Shown in pieces: positions 11,970 to 25,369 of a DNA stretch of 64,000 bases. Position 1 is the first letter of the stretch. The number at the start of each line of letters is the position of its first letter. A model generated the notes under the pieces. That model saw nothing but the letters and a program-made list of their open reading frames with translations, did not search any database and was not told where the DNA came from. The stretch is taken from contig NC_092050.1 in the NCBI RefSeq assembly GCF_003086295.3, positions 144,677,699 to 144,741,698 on the forward strand, given 5' to 3'. The position numbers were made by a program, and so were the translations under genes. The stretch comes from Arachis hypogaea (Eukaryota; Streptophyta; Magnoliopsida; Fabales; Fabaceae).

Positions 11970-12024
11970 ATCCTGGAGCCAAACATGAGGCTGGATACGA
12001 TGCCATCTTTGCCCAAATATGTAG
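11970..12024 (+). pseudogene. Possible PARN-type ribonuclease exon fragment
   Basis: After a TGCAG acceptor the plus strand reads DPGAKHEAGYDAIFAQICR. The His-Glu-Ala-Gly-Tyr-Asp-Ala core matches the third exonuclease motif of DEDD-type poly(A) ribonucleases such as PARN. In PARN more residues separate Asp-Ala from the Phe-Ala-Gln segment, so a short internal loss is likely. The piece is only about 55 bp; the call rests on this one motif. Confidence 0.4.
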
Positions 12025-12339
12025 AGGTCAATATCTGTAGTATTTAATATAATAAAGAAATTTCTATTATTATAATTTTTCAGTTTTAATGATAAATTGC
12101 TTATTTTTTGTTGTGTATTATTTTGTTGAGAATTAATGATAAATATGTATTTGAAATACTAATTGAACCTTTTAATATCTATTTTCATTAGAAATTTATT
12201 ATTAGTTATTTTGTCTCTTTTATAAATCTTTTCTATTGTGCACAAATTTATTTATTAATTAACATAATTACACATGTATGAACAAAAAATTTTATTGTTT
12301 TTTGTATTTTTATTACAAAAGTAACTTTTATTTTTGCCA

Positions 12340-12866
12340 AAAAGCAACCCTTCTATTAGTTGCATATTTTGAATATTGGACAACACTTGTATGGTTGCAT
12401 ATCTAAAAGAAAAGGCAACACTTGTATAGGTTACATATCCAAAAGAAAAGGCAATGCTTTAAAAGGTTGCATATTCATAACTAATAGACAACACTTTAAA
12501 GTATTGTGAATTCAAACTTATAAGCAACATGTAAAAGAGTTACATTTTATTGTAAATAGGCAACACTTTTTAGTAGTGGCCAAAATATAAGAGAAAAAAG
12601 ACAACACTGAAAAAGTGTTATCTCAAACACACCTTTGAAGTGTTGTTGTTTTTCAACCAAAGGCAACACTTACTAAGTGTTGTTCTCAAAAGCGTTGCTT
12701 TTGAAACAAAAAAGTGTTGCCTTGATCTAAGGCAACGGCTGCATATGCAACACCGCCCAAAAACATTGCCTTAGGTCCAAAAGTGTTGCCATAGATCAAA
12801 AGCAACCTTTTGTCAGCCTTTAGACAACACTTTTTAAATGTTGCCTCAACCTAAAAATGTTGTAGT
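12340..12866. repeat. GCAACACTT/AAGTGTTGC subterminal repeats
   Basis: More than ten copies of GGCAACACTT or its complement occur in both orientations, e.g. around 12411, 12660, 12680, 12710 and 12825. They end at the CACTA-like terminus near 12866. Such arrays are typical of CACTA subterminal regions, where transposase binds. Confidence 0.7.
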
Positions 12867-13286
12867 CACATGTTACAATACCATTAGTTAGTCAAACCTT
12901 AACCATACTTAACCACGATATCTCATGCCACCACAAAACTCACCATTTATATATAGTGTGAAAGAAATACACTTTTTTTTAGTATGATATTTTTGTTCTA
13001 ATAACAGTTGTTCATATAAAAAAAATATATTTAAAAATATAAATATTAAAATAATTTAAGTATATCATTTTACTAGATTATTGCCATATATAACATACAT
13101 TTAATGCTCGTTAATTATTTTTTGAACTATTTTCTCCACTACTCATTAATTAATAATAGATATATAATTAAAAAATTAATAATATGTAACTGTTCTCAAA
13201 TAAAATGATAAATAGCATAATACAACACAATGCACTAAAGAAAATCAAACAATTACATTGATCCAGCATAGTTGAAGTTCATTGTA
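12867..13286. other. Intergenic, AT-rich
   Basis: No gene or repeat is recognised between the CACTA-like end and the stop codon of the minus-strand LRK10L gene. The stretch just left of 13287 should include the 3' untranslated region of that gene. Confidence 0.5.
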
Positions 13287-16200
13287 TCACTCTGATCTAA
13301 CTGGAGAAGACATAACAGGTTTTGGAGGGATTCCTATGGTATCAATATTGCCTTCCAACATATCTAACACTTTATTCATTGTCGGTCTATCACTTGGAAT
13401 AGTTTGAATGCACCATAGACCTACCATAGTCATTCTTCTAATGATCACATTTTCTTCTGTGGCTACCTCCCCATGAGTTACTTCCTTAAGCCTTCTATAT
13501 ACCCAGTCTGGAAAATATTCACTACTTGAGACTTCTGCATTGTCGCTCTTCTTCCTTCCTCCAACTATTTCTAGTAGCATCATTCCGTAGCTATAAACAT
13601 CAGATTTGTAAGAAATTCCACCAAAATTTTTATTCCACACTTCTGGAGCTATATATCCTATTGTTCCTCGAGCATCTGATATAGAAATAATACTTTCTTT
13701 CTTGAGGCACAATTTTGATAATCCAAAATCTGATATCTTAGGACAAAAATTCTCGTCTAAAAGAATATTATGTGGCTTTATGTCAAGATGTAAGATTCGA
13801 GTATTGCATCCTTTGTGTAAGTACTCTAACCCTCTCGCTACTCCTATTGCAATTTGATACAATTTGCTCCAACTTAACGATGGAGCAATTGGTATTCTAT
13901 TATTACTGCAAATAAACTTTTCTAAAGAACCATTAAACATAAATTCATAGATGAGAGCCTTTTTGTAACCTTCCAAACAAAATCCAAGAAGAGTGACAAC
14001 GTTAACATGAGAAGTTTTACTGATGCTAGCTACCTCGTTAATAAATTCTTCATTGTTTCCTTTGGATGGGTTCAAAATCTTTATAGCCACTGGACATCCG
14101 TTGGGTAACAATCCTTTGTATACAACACCAAAACCTCCTTTTCCCAATTTACATTTGAAGGAGTTGGTGAGTTTCTTCAATGCTGAGAATTTATATCTCT
14201 TTAACGTTAGAACTCCATGATGACTTTTTAAGAAGGCCTCAATATCTTGGTTCCTATTAGTCCTTAACCAAAATCTTTCTTGCCATCTAGATGACTTGAA
14301 TAATTTCAACAAGCACCAAATAGTGATGCATATTAATATTAGTCCAGCCACACTACCCGTAACACCTGTTATGTACATTAAGAGAGATAATATATAAGTA
14401 AGGAATTAATTATTGAGGCAGGAGAAGCAAATTTCAAATACAAAAACTATTATTGTGGAATATATCTTATAAAAGTTGCGATGAATGCATGGTCATTATT
14501 CATAGAAACTATTCATAATCCCCAACTACACAACGAAACTAAAAATATGAGGATGCTTGAAAAAGTTGAAGTGATGATGAAACTAAGTCTTAAAAAGAGA
14601 AAATTAGTGAAATTTCAACTATTGAAAAGTCTTTAAAATAAAATCATTTTTGTTTGGGTGCTGAATTATACTAAGCTTTTTCTATACATCAAATAATTGA
14701 AAAGTTGTTTTAAATTGAAGTTTAGGCATGCACTTATTATTAATTGAAAAGTCAACTAGATCGGGACATGTCTTGTCTATTTAGTTAAACAGTCACGCTA
14801 AATAATGGCAGGAATAAGTCAGCAAGCAGATATCTAACTTGTTATAAGTTCTAACCCAATTGGCAGCGGATAGAATTTTGAGTACCAAGTCAATTTTATT
14901 TGTCCAATTTGCATTTTTAATATATAATAATAATATGCATGTTTATATATGTATGATAAATGAGTAGATATTTGAATTAAATTTTTTTTTACAAATATTT
15001 ATTGTTATCAAATTAGTCAATTTGCTAATGATATATAAATATTTAATATTATAAAATGTAAAAAAATTAAATTTTTTTGAGTAAAAATAATATTCTTTTT
15101 TGCAATAATTTAAATCACTAAACTTTCTCAAGCAATAATTTGAATCATTATTAAAAAAAAGGGAGAAAGAAGTTATTTTGTTTTGGTACAATATTTTATA
15201 CTCCAAAATACACTAATTCTTATAAGAGTTTTGTTTATGAGATATTATTCAAGAGAAAATGATGATATCCTTTACCAATGATAACTGGCATTTTCCCGTG
15301 CAACGCATTACCTGCGATAGGAGTCAATTAAGAGTTCTGGTGAATAAAACTTGTTGAAGTGATTCAAGGGCCAATTTCTGCTTATATATATGCACTCACG
15401 TAATATATTGAAAGAAAATGATAAAATTTCACGGGAAATTGAGGAACATTATGCAATGATGCAAAATCATTTTGGTAACTAAGTTAATTAAATTCGGAGT
15501 TAATATTTAATTTAATTTTTAAATTTATATATAAGTCTTAATTTATTTTTTAAAATTTAAATTATCTTTATTTAGTCTCTAAAATTTACAATACAATTCA
15601 CATTAGTCCTGAAATAATTTTTGGCACATAAATGTTAACATAAACAGCTAAATATCATGATGGAACGTTATTTTGGTTTTGGCGCTTAAATAGTCCAAAA
15701 TCAATGCCATATCACTTGATTTGGGAAGAAAAGTTTCAATAAACATCACTTACGAGGTTGTTTTTTAAGTTATTTGAGTGCCAAAATAAAAAAAACATCA
15801 TTTTACAGCGTCTAACATGCCATCTAGTTGTTTATGTTAGTGTTTTGTTAACCTCTATTTATCGAAAATTGTTCCAAGAACTAACAAAAGTTACACTCGT
15901 AAAACTTAAGAACTAAATAAAGGCAATTGAAATTTTAAATACTAAATGGAGAGTCAGATACAAAATTAGACGTCAAATTGAATATTATATAACAAATTAG
16001 TCTAATAATTTAATGATATATTAAAAATCAATTAAAAAAAACACATAAAAATAATAAAAAATTAATTAAATTTGATAAAAAAAAGTTGGTCTAATGTGTT
16101 TTTATTTCACAAAATGTTAATTCGGATGGTGTATATGAATTGAAGTGGGAACATACTTTTGCGATGAGAGCAGATGAAATGATCATCATCAAATCTGCCG

Positions 16201-16865
16201 CAAACACCATCAGTTGCGAGGCATGTCATACACTCCTTAGAAACCACATAGTTGACCTGAAACCCCACCTCTAAAGCTGCATACAGAGCATTCACACCAC
16301 CATCAGGGGAAGGAGCGCTCTCGTCCGCCGGAACTTGCTTTCGCCGCCGGCATTTCCGTAGCTCTACATTCTGTTGCAACAACTCATCTTCCCCACCAAC
16401 ATAGTATACACCATCAGTCTGATTATTCTCCGCTCCGCAGGTAAAGTTGTTCACAGAAGAAACTACCTCCGAGGGACAATCGTAGAATATGGTGATGTTG
16501 TGGACAGTTTTGGCGTACCAGAAGAGGGGACTGAGGGAAAAGTCCAAGCGGGGAGAGCAAACATCATACTCTTTCGGCACCATTGTCATGATGTGAGCTT
16601 GGGTGTCAATGTCCACCACTTCGAATTGTTGTGACCCCATTGAAATGAATGTGTGGTCGGAGTTGTAGCAGGTTAGGTTGAATTGGTGGCCGCCGCCACA
16701 GTAAGAGGGCCGGGTATTTCCCCAAAATGGGTAGTATAGGTCAGGCAGTCCTCTGCACTTGTATGGCTGCTGGCTACAAAGTTGAGACAGGCATGGCGGC
16801 AAAGCTGTTAGCAATAACATCCACAAAGAGATGGTAAGCAGCGTATATATATGCCGCTTATGCAT
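13287..16865 (-). CDS. LRK10L-type receptor-like kinase, two exons
   Basis: Exon 1 is 16865-16157 and exon 2 is 14365-13287. The donor is GTATGT and the acceptor ACAG; both borders are phase 1, giving 595 residues. The start is the ATG at 16865 because the upstream extension has no ATG. Order: signal peptide (about 1-30), cysteine-rich GUB_WAK galacturonan-binding-like domain (CRGLPDLYYPFWG), WAK-associated C-terminal domain (GFQVNYVVSKECMTC), one membrane helix (about 240-259) and a Ser/Thr kinase: glycine loop LGKGGFGVVYKG, Lys in VAIKIL, catalytic loop HLDIKPHN (Leu replaces Arg of HRD), DFG and APE. All key residues are present. These plasma-membrane receptors act in pathogen and ABA responses in other plants; ligand unknown. 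A paralogue lies at 55507-58305, same strand. Confidence 0.9.
15485..15990. mobile_element. MITE with long inverted ends in the LRK10L intron
   Basis: About 130 bp at the left (e.g. TTTAGTCTCTAAAATTTACA near 15576) is repeated inverted at the right (AAACTTAAGAACTAAATAAA near 15902). The arrangement suits a non-autonomous MULE or similar element of about 500 bp inside the 1.8-kb intron. Ends are approximate and I could not fix a target duplication. The rest of the intron (14366-16156) is AT-rich with no gene. Confidence 0.55.
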
Positions 16866-17821
16866 ATTAATCAGATCAATTCTTATAACCAAAACTTGGG
16901 TATGCAACAGCGGCAACGATTAGGTTTTTGCCTTTTGGACCGAGATATATCGGACTGGGATATGGTGAGAAATCGAATAAAATACTATTTAGTATTTACG
17001 TACTAAAATTAAATATAATGTATTTGTCTATAATTTATTTTAGTGATTGATTTTAATGGATATATAACATGAATATTTTTAGATACATCGAATTAGAGGC
17101 AATAATTAGAAAAAAGCAAGATAGAGTCGGTGTGGCTCATTTATTTTCCAAGTCTTTGCTCAGAAATGTCTTTGTTGGTCCCCGCTGAGATTTGCCTTAT
17201 TAGTAATAACTTCATTTTGATTTGGACCAACAACTTAACCATTCATCACACCGATATATGTTGAACGAGTCTAACTATATCTTTTCCCATTGTGAAATCT
17301 CACAGGCTAAGGCTTAAGAGACAAATGGGTAGATGGAGTCATGGAGAGACCAATACATATATTAGAGTAACAAACATGAGAAATTTCTTGTTTAATAAAA
17401 GTAAAAATATAAAGAGATCGACAGTAAAATTGTAAAACTAGAAAGGACAAAAGTGGAATTATAGAATTGAAAAATAGTGATCAAAAGTTTATTTCTGTCT
17501 TTATATTTTGTCTATTATTATGTAGAGATAATCAAAGTCAAATAAACTCTTAGCGTACAAAATACTATGAGTATCAACAGAACGGTACCAAAATTGATGT
17601 GAAAAATCATCAGTGAAATCAGCAAACAAAATTGTGTATGCAATGATAATTATGATATCGTGTAGGTAAACAATATCATACGTATAAATAGTACTGTATA
17701 GGCAAATAGTGATGTATATGAATTATTTCAGAAATAGAATTACATTCAATATTTAACACAAAAAAATCCTAAAATTATCGAAAAAAATCACGGATCAAAA
17801 CTCTAAGAATATATATCTCCA

Positions 17822-17856
<35 letters not shown>

Positions 17857-18000
17857 AGTTTGTTTCATTAACGACTTTTTTAGATGAACAATTTTGCACC
17901 TTCATCAGTTTTGTATTATAGAATAGGACAATTATGAGGTGTGCAAGTTTGCTTTTGAGATAGCCAGTCAACTTATAAGGAAATCAGGTTGATCATCTCT
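16866..18000. other. Upstream region of the LRK10L gene, no gene seen
   Basis: This should contain the promoter and 5' untranslated region of the minus-strand LRK10L gene. I found no convincing TATA box. It includes a run of about 30 A at 17823-17855 and nothing else I can name. Confidence 0.5.
17823..17855. repeat. Poly(A) tract
   Basis: A run of A residues of about 31 bases, broken only at its ends. It could be a retroposed tail, but no retroposed body is recognisable beside it, and slippage is enough to explain it. Confidence 0.8.
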
Positions 18001-18019
18001 CACTATAAGAAAATCAGCT

Positions 18020-18400
18020 TTCTGCCACGTTTTTAAAACGTGCCAAAAAGTGCAAAAAAGCATGACGATAACTTTTTGTCACGCTTTTGAAAGGGTCACA
18101 TCTACAAACGTATCGGTTGCTCTATCACCACACTTTTGTCAATTTATTAGCACACTTTAGTTTTTGCCAGGCTTTCATATATTGCCACGCTTTAAAAGCA
18201 TACCAAAAAGTGGATACACAGCCATGCTTTTAGAAGAGTGCCCATAGGGTTGGTTTTGGCTACGCTTCGAAAGCGTGCCGATAGTGAAGATATGGCTACG
18301 CTTAATAAACATGAATGTTGATGACTACAAGAAGATATAGCTACGCTTAATAAACGTGGCTGTTGATGACTACAAGAAGATATGGCTATGCTTAAAAAGT
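18020..18400. repeat. CACTA1 left subterminal palindromes
   Basis: Repeated units such as GCCACGTTTTTAAAACGTGCC, GCTACGCTTCGAAAGCGTGCC and GCCACGCTTTAAAAGC lie 20-60 bp apart. The right-hand partners are at 21820-22002 and 25420-25460. They are probably transposase-binding sites. Confidence 0.75.
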
Positions 18401-19102
18401 GTGTCAATAGCCACATAAACCCTTCACTAGGCCACTCCATACTACTTTCAACATTGTAGAAGCCAACATAATCAACATTAAATAACTAATCAATATGCAA
18501 AAACTAAATCATGTTATTAAAATAAACTTTATATAAAAATACAAATGTAAACTGGCATAGAAAAATTGAAAAAAAAAGAAAAGAAAATAATTTCACTACA
18601 AAGTCATCACTTTATAAAATAAAGTTTCAACATCTAAAACACACTACTTAGCTGAGTGTACAACTTCATCTAAGACTTCATGATTCCATATCTAACAGAA
18701 TATTTGAAGTGGTTATTATATTCACTATTTGTCAATATGACAATCTGCAAATGGTTCTCTTTGTTCCCATAAAACTTGGGAAAGATTCAACTAATTTTCA
18801 TAAAGAAATCCAAAAGTAGATAAAGATACATTATTTTGGAGGCTGCTGAGAAGCATCTTTTTTTTTTTTTCTTGTTTTGATTCTGCCACAATTGTGGTTC
18901 CTGCTAGTGGCCTGTTTTCATTGCAGCCGCAGCTGCGCCCATTTTTACACCATCTGTGGCCTTCATTGCACTGGCTATTTTAGCGAATGCTACATCCCCT
19001 CTAACAAGTATAACCCTTAATACAATTGTTGGTTTTATTGCCATATTCTACCTGCGAAAGAGCAAATAAGATTGATACTAAGCAAGTTTATTACATATTA
19101 TA

Positions 19103-19686
19103 TAGGGGTGTCCATGGATCGGATCGTATCCGCAGATCCGCGGTAAATATCTGCATCTGATCCGAAAATTGCGGATACGATCCGATCCGCAAATTGATCG
19201 GATTCGATCCGCACCCTTTGCGGATCGGATCGCAGATATCTGCTCTACATCTGCGTATCCGATCTGCGGATCCGCAGATCCGCACTTAATAATTAAAAAA
19301 TAAATAAATATATATATGTTTGGTATTATATTTACTTGTTTGTATGTTTTAATTAGTAATTATTATTCATATATTGTATTATTTTATTTTTGTTATTTAG
19401 AGAGAGTTTGATTAAAAATATTTTAGGAATAAATAAGTTTAAAAGTATGAAAGAAATATTTTTATCGAATTCTTTTACATAGAAATATGATTAAAAAGAG
19501 AATGTTCAATTATGCGGATATATCCGATATCCGATCCAATTCGCAAATGTGCGGATCGGATCAGATCGGATCCGGCACTAAAAAGTGCAAATATCATATC
19601 CGATCCAATCCAATCCGATGGAAATTGTGCGGATCGGATCGAATTTTCGGCCATATCTGATCCGATCCGATCTGCGGACACCCCTA
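19103..19686. mobile_element. hAT-type MITE, 584 bp, dense in GGATCGGATC
   Basis: Terminal inverted repeats TAGGGGTGTCC...GGACACCCCTA are flanked by an exact 8-bp target duplication ATATTATA (19095-19102 and 19687-19694), as expected of hAT elements. The first 170 bp and the last 180 bp are packed with GATCCG/CGGATC steps that can pair with each other. The middle is AT-rich and codes for nothing. It lies inside CACTA1 and so is younger than it. Confidence 0.88.
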
Positions 19687-21338
19687 ATATTATATTAGCA
19701 ACATCAGTGTAAATTCATGCCAACGATAAACCATGAACTTTCAAGGATTGTTGTTTAACCCTCTAAAAATGAAAAGCCTTTCTCATACATAAAATGTGTA
19801 CAATAGCAATGATGAAATTATTTTCAAGCGCAATACAAGTTTTCACAAAACTTAGTAACTCGCTTAATAGAGTACATGAAAGAAAAGGGAAATAAGAAAA
19901 TAGACATAGAATTAAGGAAGAGTACGGGTGCACATTTGTAACCAAGTGTGTTGAGTTGGAAATGGCACCGGAGTGAGGTTGTTAGAATTTAGAATATATA
20001 GGGTGTGGGAGAGACAAAGAGTGTTGTTAGAAAGCTAAAAGAGAATCAGATTTAGGAGAAAGACTCAATATCTAACAAGCTAGCTACCACTATTATACAC
20101 ATTTTCTGTTTTTGTAGTGAATAATACATACCACGAAGAGGATGAAATTGTCTCTTTTGCTCAAGTCATAGAGATTTACTAATCTAATATTTGTTGATTC
20201 TCCTATAAAAGCACCTGTTCTTACAAAACAACTCCAATTAGAGAATTATGGAGCATTACTTTTGATTGTATGTATTCTATCCAAAAATTTTAAATTATGA
20301 TCAAATTTGGTTTACAGAATCATCTGACAAATGGTAGGTATAAACAATATAAAACGTCATAAAAGACTTATCCCTTTCAGAAGTTAATGGTCTTAAAAAC
20401 ATTACTAGAATTGAGCCATTGACATCAGTTTAAAACCATATTTCATCTTCCTTCGAATGTTGGCCTTTTCAAAGATCTCTCAATAGCATCTAATGGTATA
20501 GAGCCAATTTCTCTATGTATAGGTAAACAGTGACTCATTTCCTCACTCACTGATTTGTTACTTCAGCATACAAATATAAACTATAAACGTCCAGCAACAA
20601 AAATAATGTTTAGTTTCACTCATAGACTAAAGTTGGAGAGCAGCAACTAGGATTAAAGACTTAAAGTTGCTCATATTTTGAAAATTAAGTCAAATTAAAA
20701 GTATAGACTAAAATTAAGATATTCAACTAGCACTGCAGAACATAAATCCAGCACTAGAAAAAAAAATCTGTATCGCAGCAACAGTAGCAGCATCGCAGCG
20801 AAAGAAAAACAAGAGAGGTGGCAGCGGCAACAGCAGCAAAAAAACAACTACCAAAAGCCTGAAATAAAGTAAACATAGACTTAAAAAAATACTCATTGAT
20901 TACAATGTATCTCACCATATTTCCAAATATGAATCAATATTGGTAAATGAAATTAAGGTCAAATAATGTCCACTGGATACATTAACTAACCCAATGCAGC
21001 ATACTACCACACATACTCTTTTTCATTGAAACACCAAATGAATAAAAAATTTAAAGGAAAAAAAAATCAAAACACATCCACTATTTATTTCCCATGATAA
21101 TAAATTCATCAAAAGCATCAAAATTAGTATTCTAAAATTCAAACAAGAGTAAAACTCCCATGTAATGAACATTTGCTTTACTTCAATTTCACATCACTGC
21201 AACATCGAGCAACAGTGAAACGACGAGGGAACCAAAATAATGAACCTTATCACATAAGAATAGAAAAATAGCGAGGGAATAAATACGTACCTTGTAGTGT
21301 TTGTGGAGAGGGTTAAGCGCCGATTGAGGGAGAGGCAG

Positions 21339-21343
<5 letters not shown>

Positions 21344-21380
<37 letters not shown>
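21344..21380. repeat. (GA)n microsatellite
   Basis: About 18 uninterrupted GA units inside CACTA1. The overlapping reading frames on both strands are repeat translation and are not genes. Confidence 0.9.
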
Positions 21381-21382
<2 letters not shown>

Positions 21383-22007
21383 AAAGACAGTGGTAGGGCT
21401 TGCGAGAGAGAGTGACCACCAAGGGAGGGCACATCGACGGAGGCAGCATCGATGGAGGGTTGCGAGAGAGGGTGCGAGGGTTGCAAATCTGAGGAGGAGG
21501 CTTGCAATAGAGGGTCCAAGGATTGTGATAGAGAAGAGGGTTGTAATAGAGGGTGTGATAGAGGGCTGGGAGAGAGGGATACAAAGGTTCTTAGTGATGA
21601 AGGTTCTCAGGGATGAAGGGTTCTCAGTGATGAATTTTTAGAGATAAAGGTGTTCGAGGGTTCTCACATACAGCGTGAGTGAAAGGGTTCTCACTTCTCA
21701 GTAGGGTTATCTTCTGAAAACAAAAAGTTAAAGGGTTTGGAAAAAAATTGGTAGAAAATTAAAATTTTGTGGGAACTCTATTGCTATACTTTTTTTGGGT
21801 GTCCAAATAATTAGAGGATATGGGCACGTTTTAAAAATGTGACAGTACAGTAGGACAAAAACTAGTCATGCTTTAAAAGCGTGTCTGTTTTTCTTTGGCC
21901 ACGCTTTTAAAGCGTGGAAAAAAGCTTGGCCAAATTACGAATCAGTTGCCACTTTCATAAAAGGGTGCTTGTTTTTTTCTATGGCCACGCTTTTAAAGCA
22001 TGACAAG

Positions 22008-25000
22008 TGTAACACCCCGTTACCCTAAGCCTTACCTTTAGCCGTAAAAAGAAGGATAACAAAGTGCAACGACAGTTCTAAAGCTTATAATATATAATAT
22101 ATATCCAAGAATTTATATAACTAGAAGGCAGAAGAAGGAATAAAACTCAAAGTTGCAAAAAGCGGAATTACAAAGCGTGAAGTGTTCAAACGATTGACTA
22201 AGCGTAGGTACGAACAGAACAAGACATAATACATATAAAACTTTGTAGATAGCTCTAAGATACACAAGGTAATAATTAAATTAACAAGATATATATACCA
22301 AAAAGAGGACTAGTCACAGCCTGTGGAGTTTAGGCCGGCTAGTCAAACTGAAATACAAAAGAGTTTTGGAAGTTTAAAATAGCTTATACAACTTATCTCT
22401 CAAATCAAGCCTCTAAGGCCATAAAGTCTAAAATAAAAAGTTGAGAGAAAGCACTACAACAAATAATAAAAATACAAAAGAGAGCATAAGATCCTCCACT
22501 CCGTCACCATCTCGCAACTCACCGAAGTGGGTTACGACATGCATATGAAAAAAAACAACAACATATGGTATAAGAACCGGAGGTTCTCAATATAGTAACA
22601 GTACCCAATATGTAAGATATAAGGTTCCGGGACGCCAAAGGCAATCCTAGAACTTCACATCGAATACAGATATTCAAGCTTAACGAAATAAATAAATTAA
22701 ACGATAAACCATAAATAGGTTATCTAAACTTAGGGGATTTCTAACTAATACCAATCACACCGCTGTATCCCATAGCCTTTGCCAACCTAACCTCCGTGCG
22801 ATCCCATCGCCACCGCCTTCCGATCCTCCTTAACGCCAGTAAAACACATTTAATGCAAACAAGTAAAGCACAAATAGTACTCATGTATAACAGGTAAATC
22901 AACTAGCATTTAGACATATTATTCAAATAGGCATAACTCAAGTAATTAAAGCAAACAAGCATATAAAAGATGCATATGATGAATATCTATCCTATTTGGC
23001 TCGTGATATCACTTGTTGGTTCAAAATGCCAACCTGACACATCTCCGGGTATGTCGCCTCTCTGCGATGCCAGGGATATAGTGCCTGCACACTATTGACC
23101 CGTGGATATAGTGTCCGATACACTCTGTCGAGTAATAGTGCCCAAGTTCACTCTTGCGGCAGAAAGGTTATGTGAGTGGGAGACTGCCTCAGTCCTCACA
23201 TCTCAACGTAGGCGGGAGACTGCCTCGACCCCTACGCCAGCACCGCTACCTCGACAAGCGGGAGACTGCCACAGTCCTTTCCCGAGGCGCATAGCGACTT
23301 ACCAAAATAATGCATGTCATGTGAGCAAAAGATTGCCATAGCCCTCACATCCGAACGTAGGCAGGAGACTGCCACAGTCCCTACGACGGAGAACAATACA
23401 TATCACAATCATATGATCAATCTCATCATCCAGCCTCAATATCACAAGTTCCTAATCAACTTGGCTCCCCATCAATTCACATGACAACTCCATCCAACTG
23501 ACATACTAGGCCTAAGTCACCGTCTTCTAAACTCATGTATAAATTACCAATTTAGTTCACTAACCCATCTCTATTAGTCTTAAAGCCTAATTACTAGTTA
23601 TCAATATTAAACAGTAGATAAAGAAGTTTAGAAAGCTAGAGAACCCATTGAAAACGAAAAAAAATGTTTTTCAGCAAAACAGGGCTTGTACGCACGGCAG
23701 ACCGTGCGTACGCACATGTTAAAAAAATGTGTGTCTGCGTACGCGGCACCTGCTCGCGTACATGAGTGTTCCAACCTAAAGGAAATGCCCACGTTGTGTG
23801 TATTGGGTCGCGTACGCATGCTGTAATAAACTTAGAAAAATCTTAAAGCTGTAGAAATCAAGCCAAACTAAACCAACTCAAAACTTCAAAATCAAACCAA
23901 CTCAAAACATACTCAAAACAACCCAAAATCCACAATAGACACTCCCCAATCATTTATCAATTACCTAACTATCAAAATCATTTAATACTCACCTCATCAA
24001 ACTTCAAGTTCAACCTAAATTCACACCAAAGTTCCTCAATAACATACCATCATTCAACATTTCTAACAATCATCAATGTTACATATATCAAATCTTTCAT
24101 CCAATTAGTCCCATTATCATCAATCAATTCATCAATTCTTCTCAATCATTTGTTTTCAACATGAACCACAATAACCAATAATCAATATCATCATCAACAT
24201 TCATCTTCAAACATCAACACCCAGCATTATAAGTCATCAAAGTCATCATACTCATCAATAATCATCATTTACCAACATATATATATATATATATATATCA
24301 CATGCAACCTCATTCAACCTCCATCCAAACCATCATCAAGCATAACATGCACATACAAATAATTATACAACCACATCATTCAAACCTATCTTAAAGGCCG
24401 CTAGCCTAAGTGTCCAGAAACATTACATATTACATAAAGGAAACCAAAACCATACCTTGGCCGATTTTCACGCAACTCAAAATGTTCAATCTCAAAGCTC
24501 CAAAACCATCAAGCTCACTCCAACAAACACCAAACCTCAATCTAACATCATATAACATACAAAAACATTACTAGGGCTAACCCAAAACATCAAACTACAA
24601 GAGATTGAAGAGATTTACCTTACCCAAAGATAGTAGGGGAAAAACTCAACAATATTCCACTGCTAGATCACCCCTAAACAACTAAAACCACAAATCTACT
24701 CAAAAATAAAACCTAAAAATGCACATCTGTTAAGGATGGAAACTGAAGCATAGATTTCGAAAATCTTACCACTTTGTTTAAGTAGAAATGAAGAGCTTGA
24801 CGAGAGTTTCGCGTGGCCGCAAATGGCTCGTCAATCAGAGCACCGTAACTCAAGTTATGGTCACCGGAAGTGATACATGAATAGTGACCAAACCCTCACC
24901 TCTGTTCTCTCTCAAATCAGCTCCCCTTTTCTTTGTGTGTGCTGAAAATGAGCAAAAAGCTCATTAAAATTTGCTTTTATATGTTGGGCTTTGGTCCAAC

Positions 25001-25369
25001 TTGGGTCTGGTCCAACCCATTAGCGTTTTAGGTCTGTTTGACCCAATTTCGGGTCAAACCTTTATAATTAGTGTTCGATTTTCGATTCTAAATTATTTTT
25101 GTCTTTCCAAAACAATAAAAGTCAATTTTTTAAAAATCTTATTTTTTCTCAATACGCGGCACCGGACAGACGAGAGCCGATACTGCCGGGTTAAGTACCA
25201 GTACGTATTTTTACAGAAATTTTCTGCAAAAGATACATTTTTCCACTCAGAAAAATTCATTGAATTCAAATTTCACCTATTTATTTTCAAAATATCATTT
25301 CTATATTTTCGAACCTATTCCAGACAGTTAAATTATTATTTTATTAAAGGGGTTATTCCGCTTCTTACA
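22008..25369 (+). mobile_element. Solo LTR, 3.36 kb, inside CACTA1
   Basis: It starts TGTAACACCCCG at 22008 and ends CTTCTTACA at 25369. An exact 5-bp duplication ACAAG flanks it (22003-22007 and 25370-25374), and it interrupts the right subterminal palindromes of CACTA1. It contains the conserved motif GAACCGGAGGTTCTCA near 22575 and, at about 23165-23385, four or five copies of a GC-rich unit around GGGAGACTGCC. There is no internal domain, so it is a solo LTR left by LTR-LTR recombination. Long frames inside it (e.g. 24971-25453) have no recognisable protein. Confidence 0.85.

Larger units (their letters stand above)
7617..12866 (+). mobile_element. Right part of a gene-capturing CACTA-like transposon
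   Basis: The right end at about 12866 reads ...AAAAATGTTGTAGT, close to the reverse complement of the legume CACTA terminus CACTACAAC. It is preceded by about 500 bp of short repeats pairing GCAACACTT with AAGTGTTGC, as in CACTA subterminal regions. Inside are exon-sized fragments of NHX, NIK/SERK-type LRR, EFR3-like and probably PARN-like genes, all on the plus strand with intron remnants. This resembles soybean CACTA elements known to capture host gene pieces. The left end is missing, presumably cut off by the TE1 insertion, so element class and extent are inference. Confidence 0.5.

Noticed and set aside
18920..19054. Short minus-strand frame in CACTA1 (Ala/Lys-rich, reads GAAAAAM near its end)
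   Set aside because: Fewer than 50 codons with no recognised family; could be a captured exon but cannot be supported.
21189..21641. Three overlapping frames around a GA microsatellite
   Set aside because: They translate (GA)n and its complement into Leu-Ser or Arg-Glu runs; no protein family.
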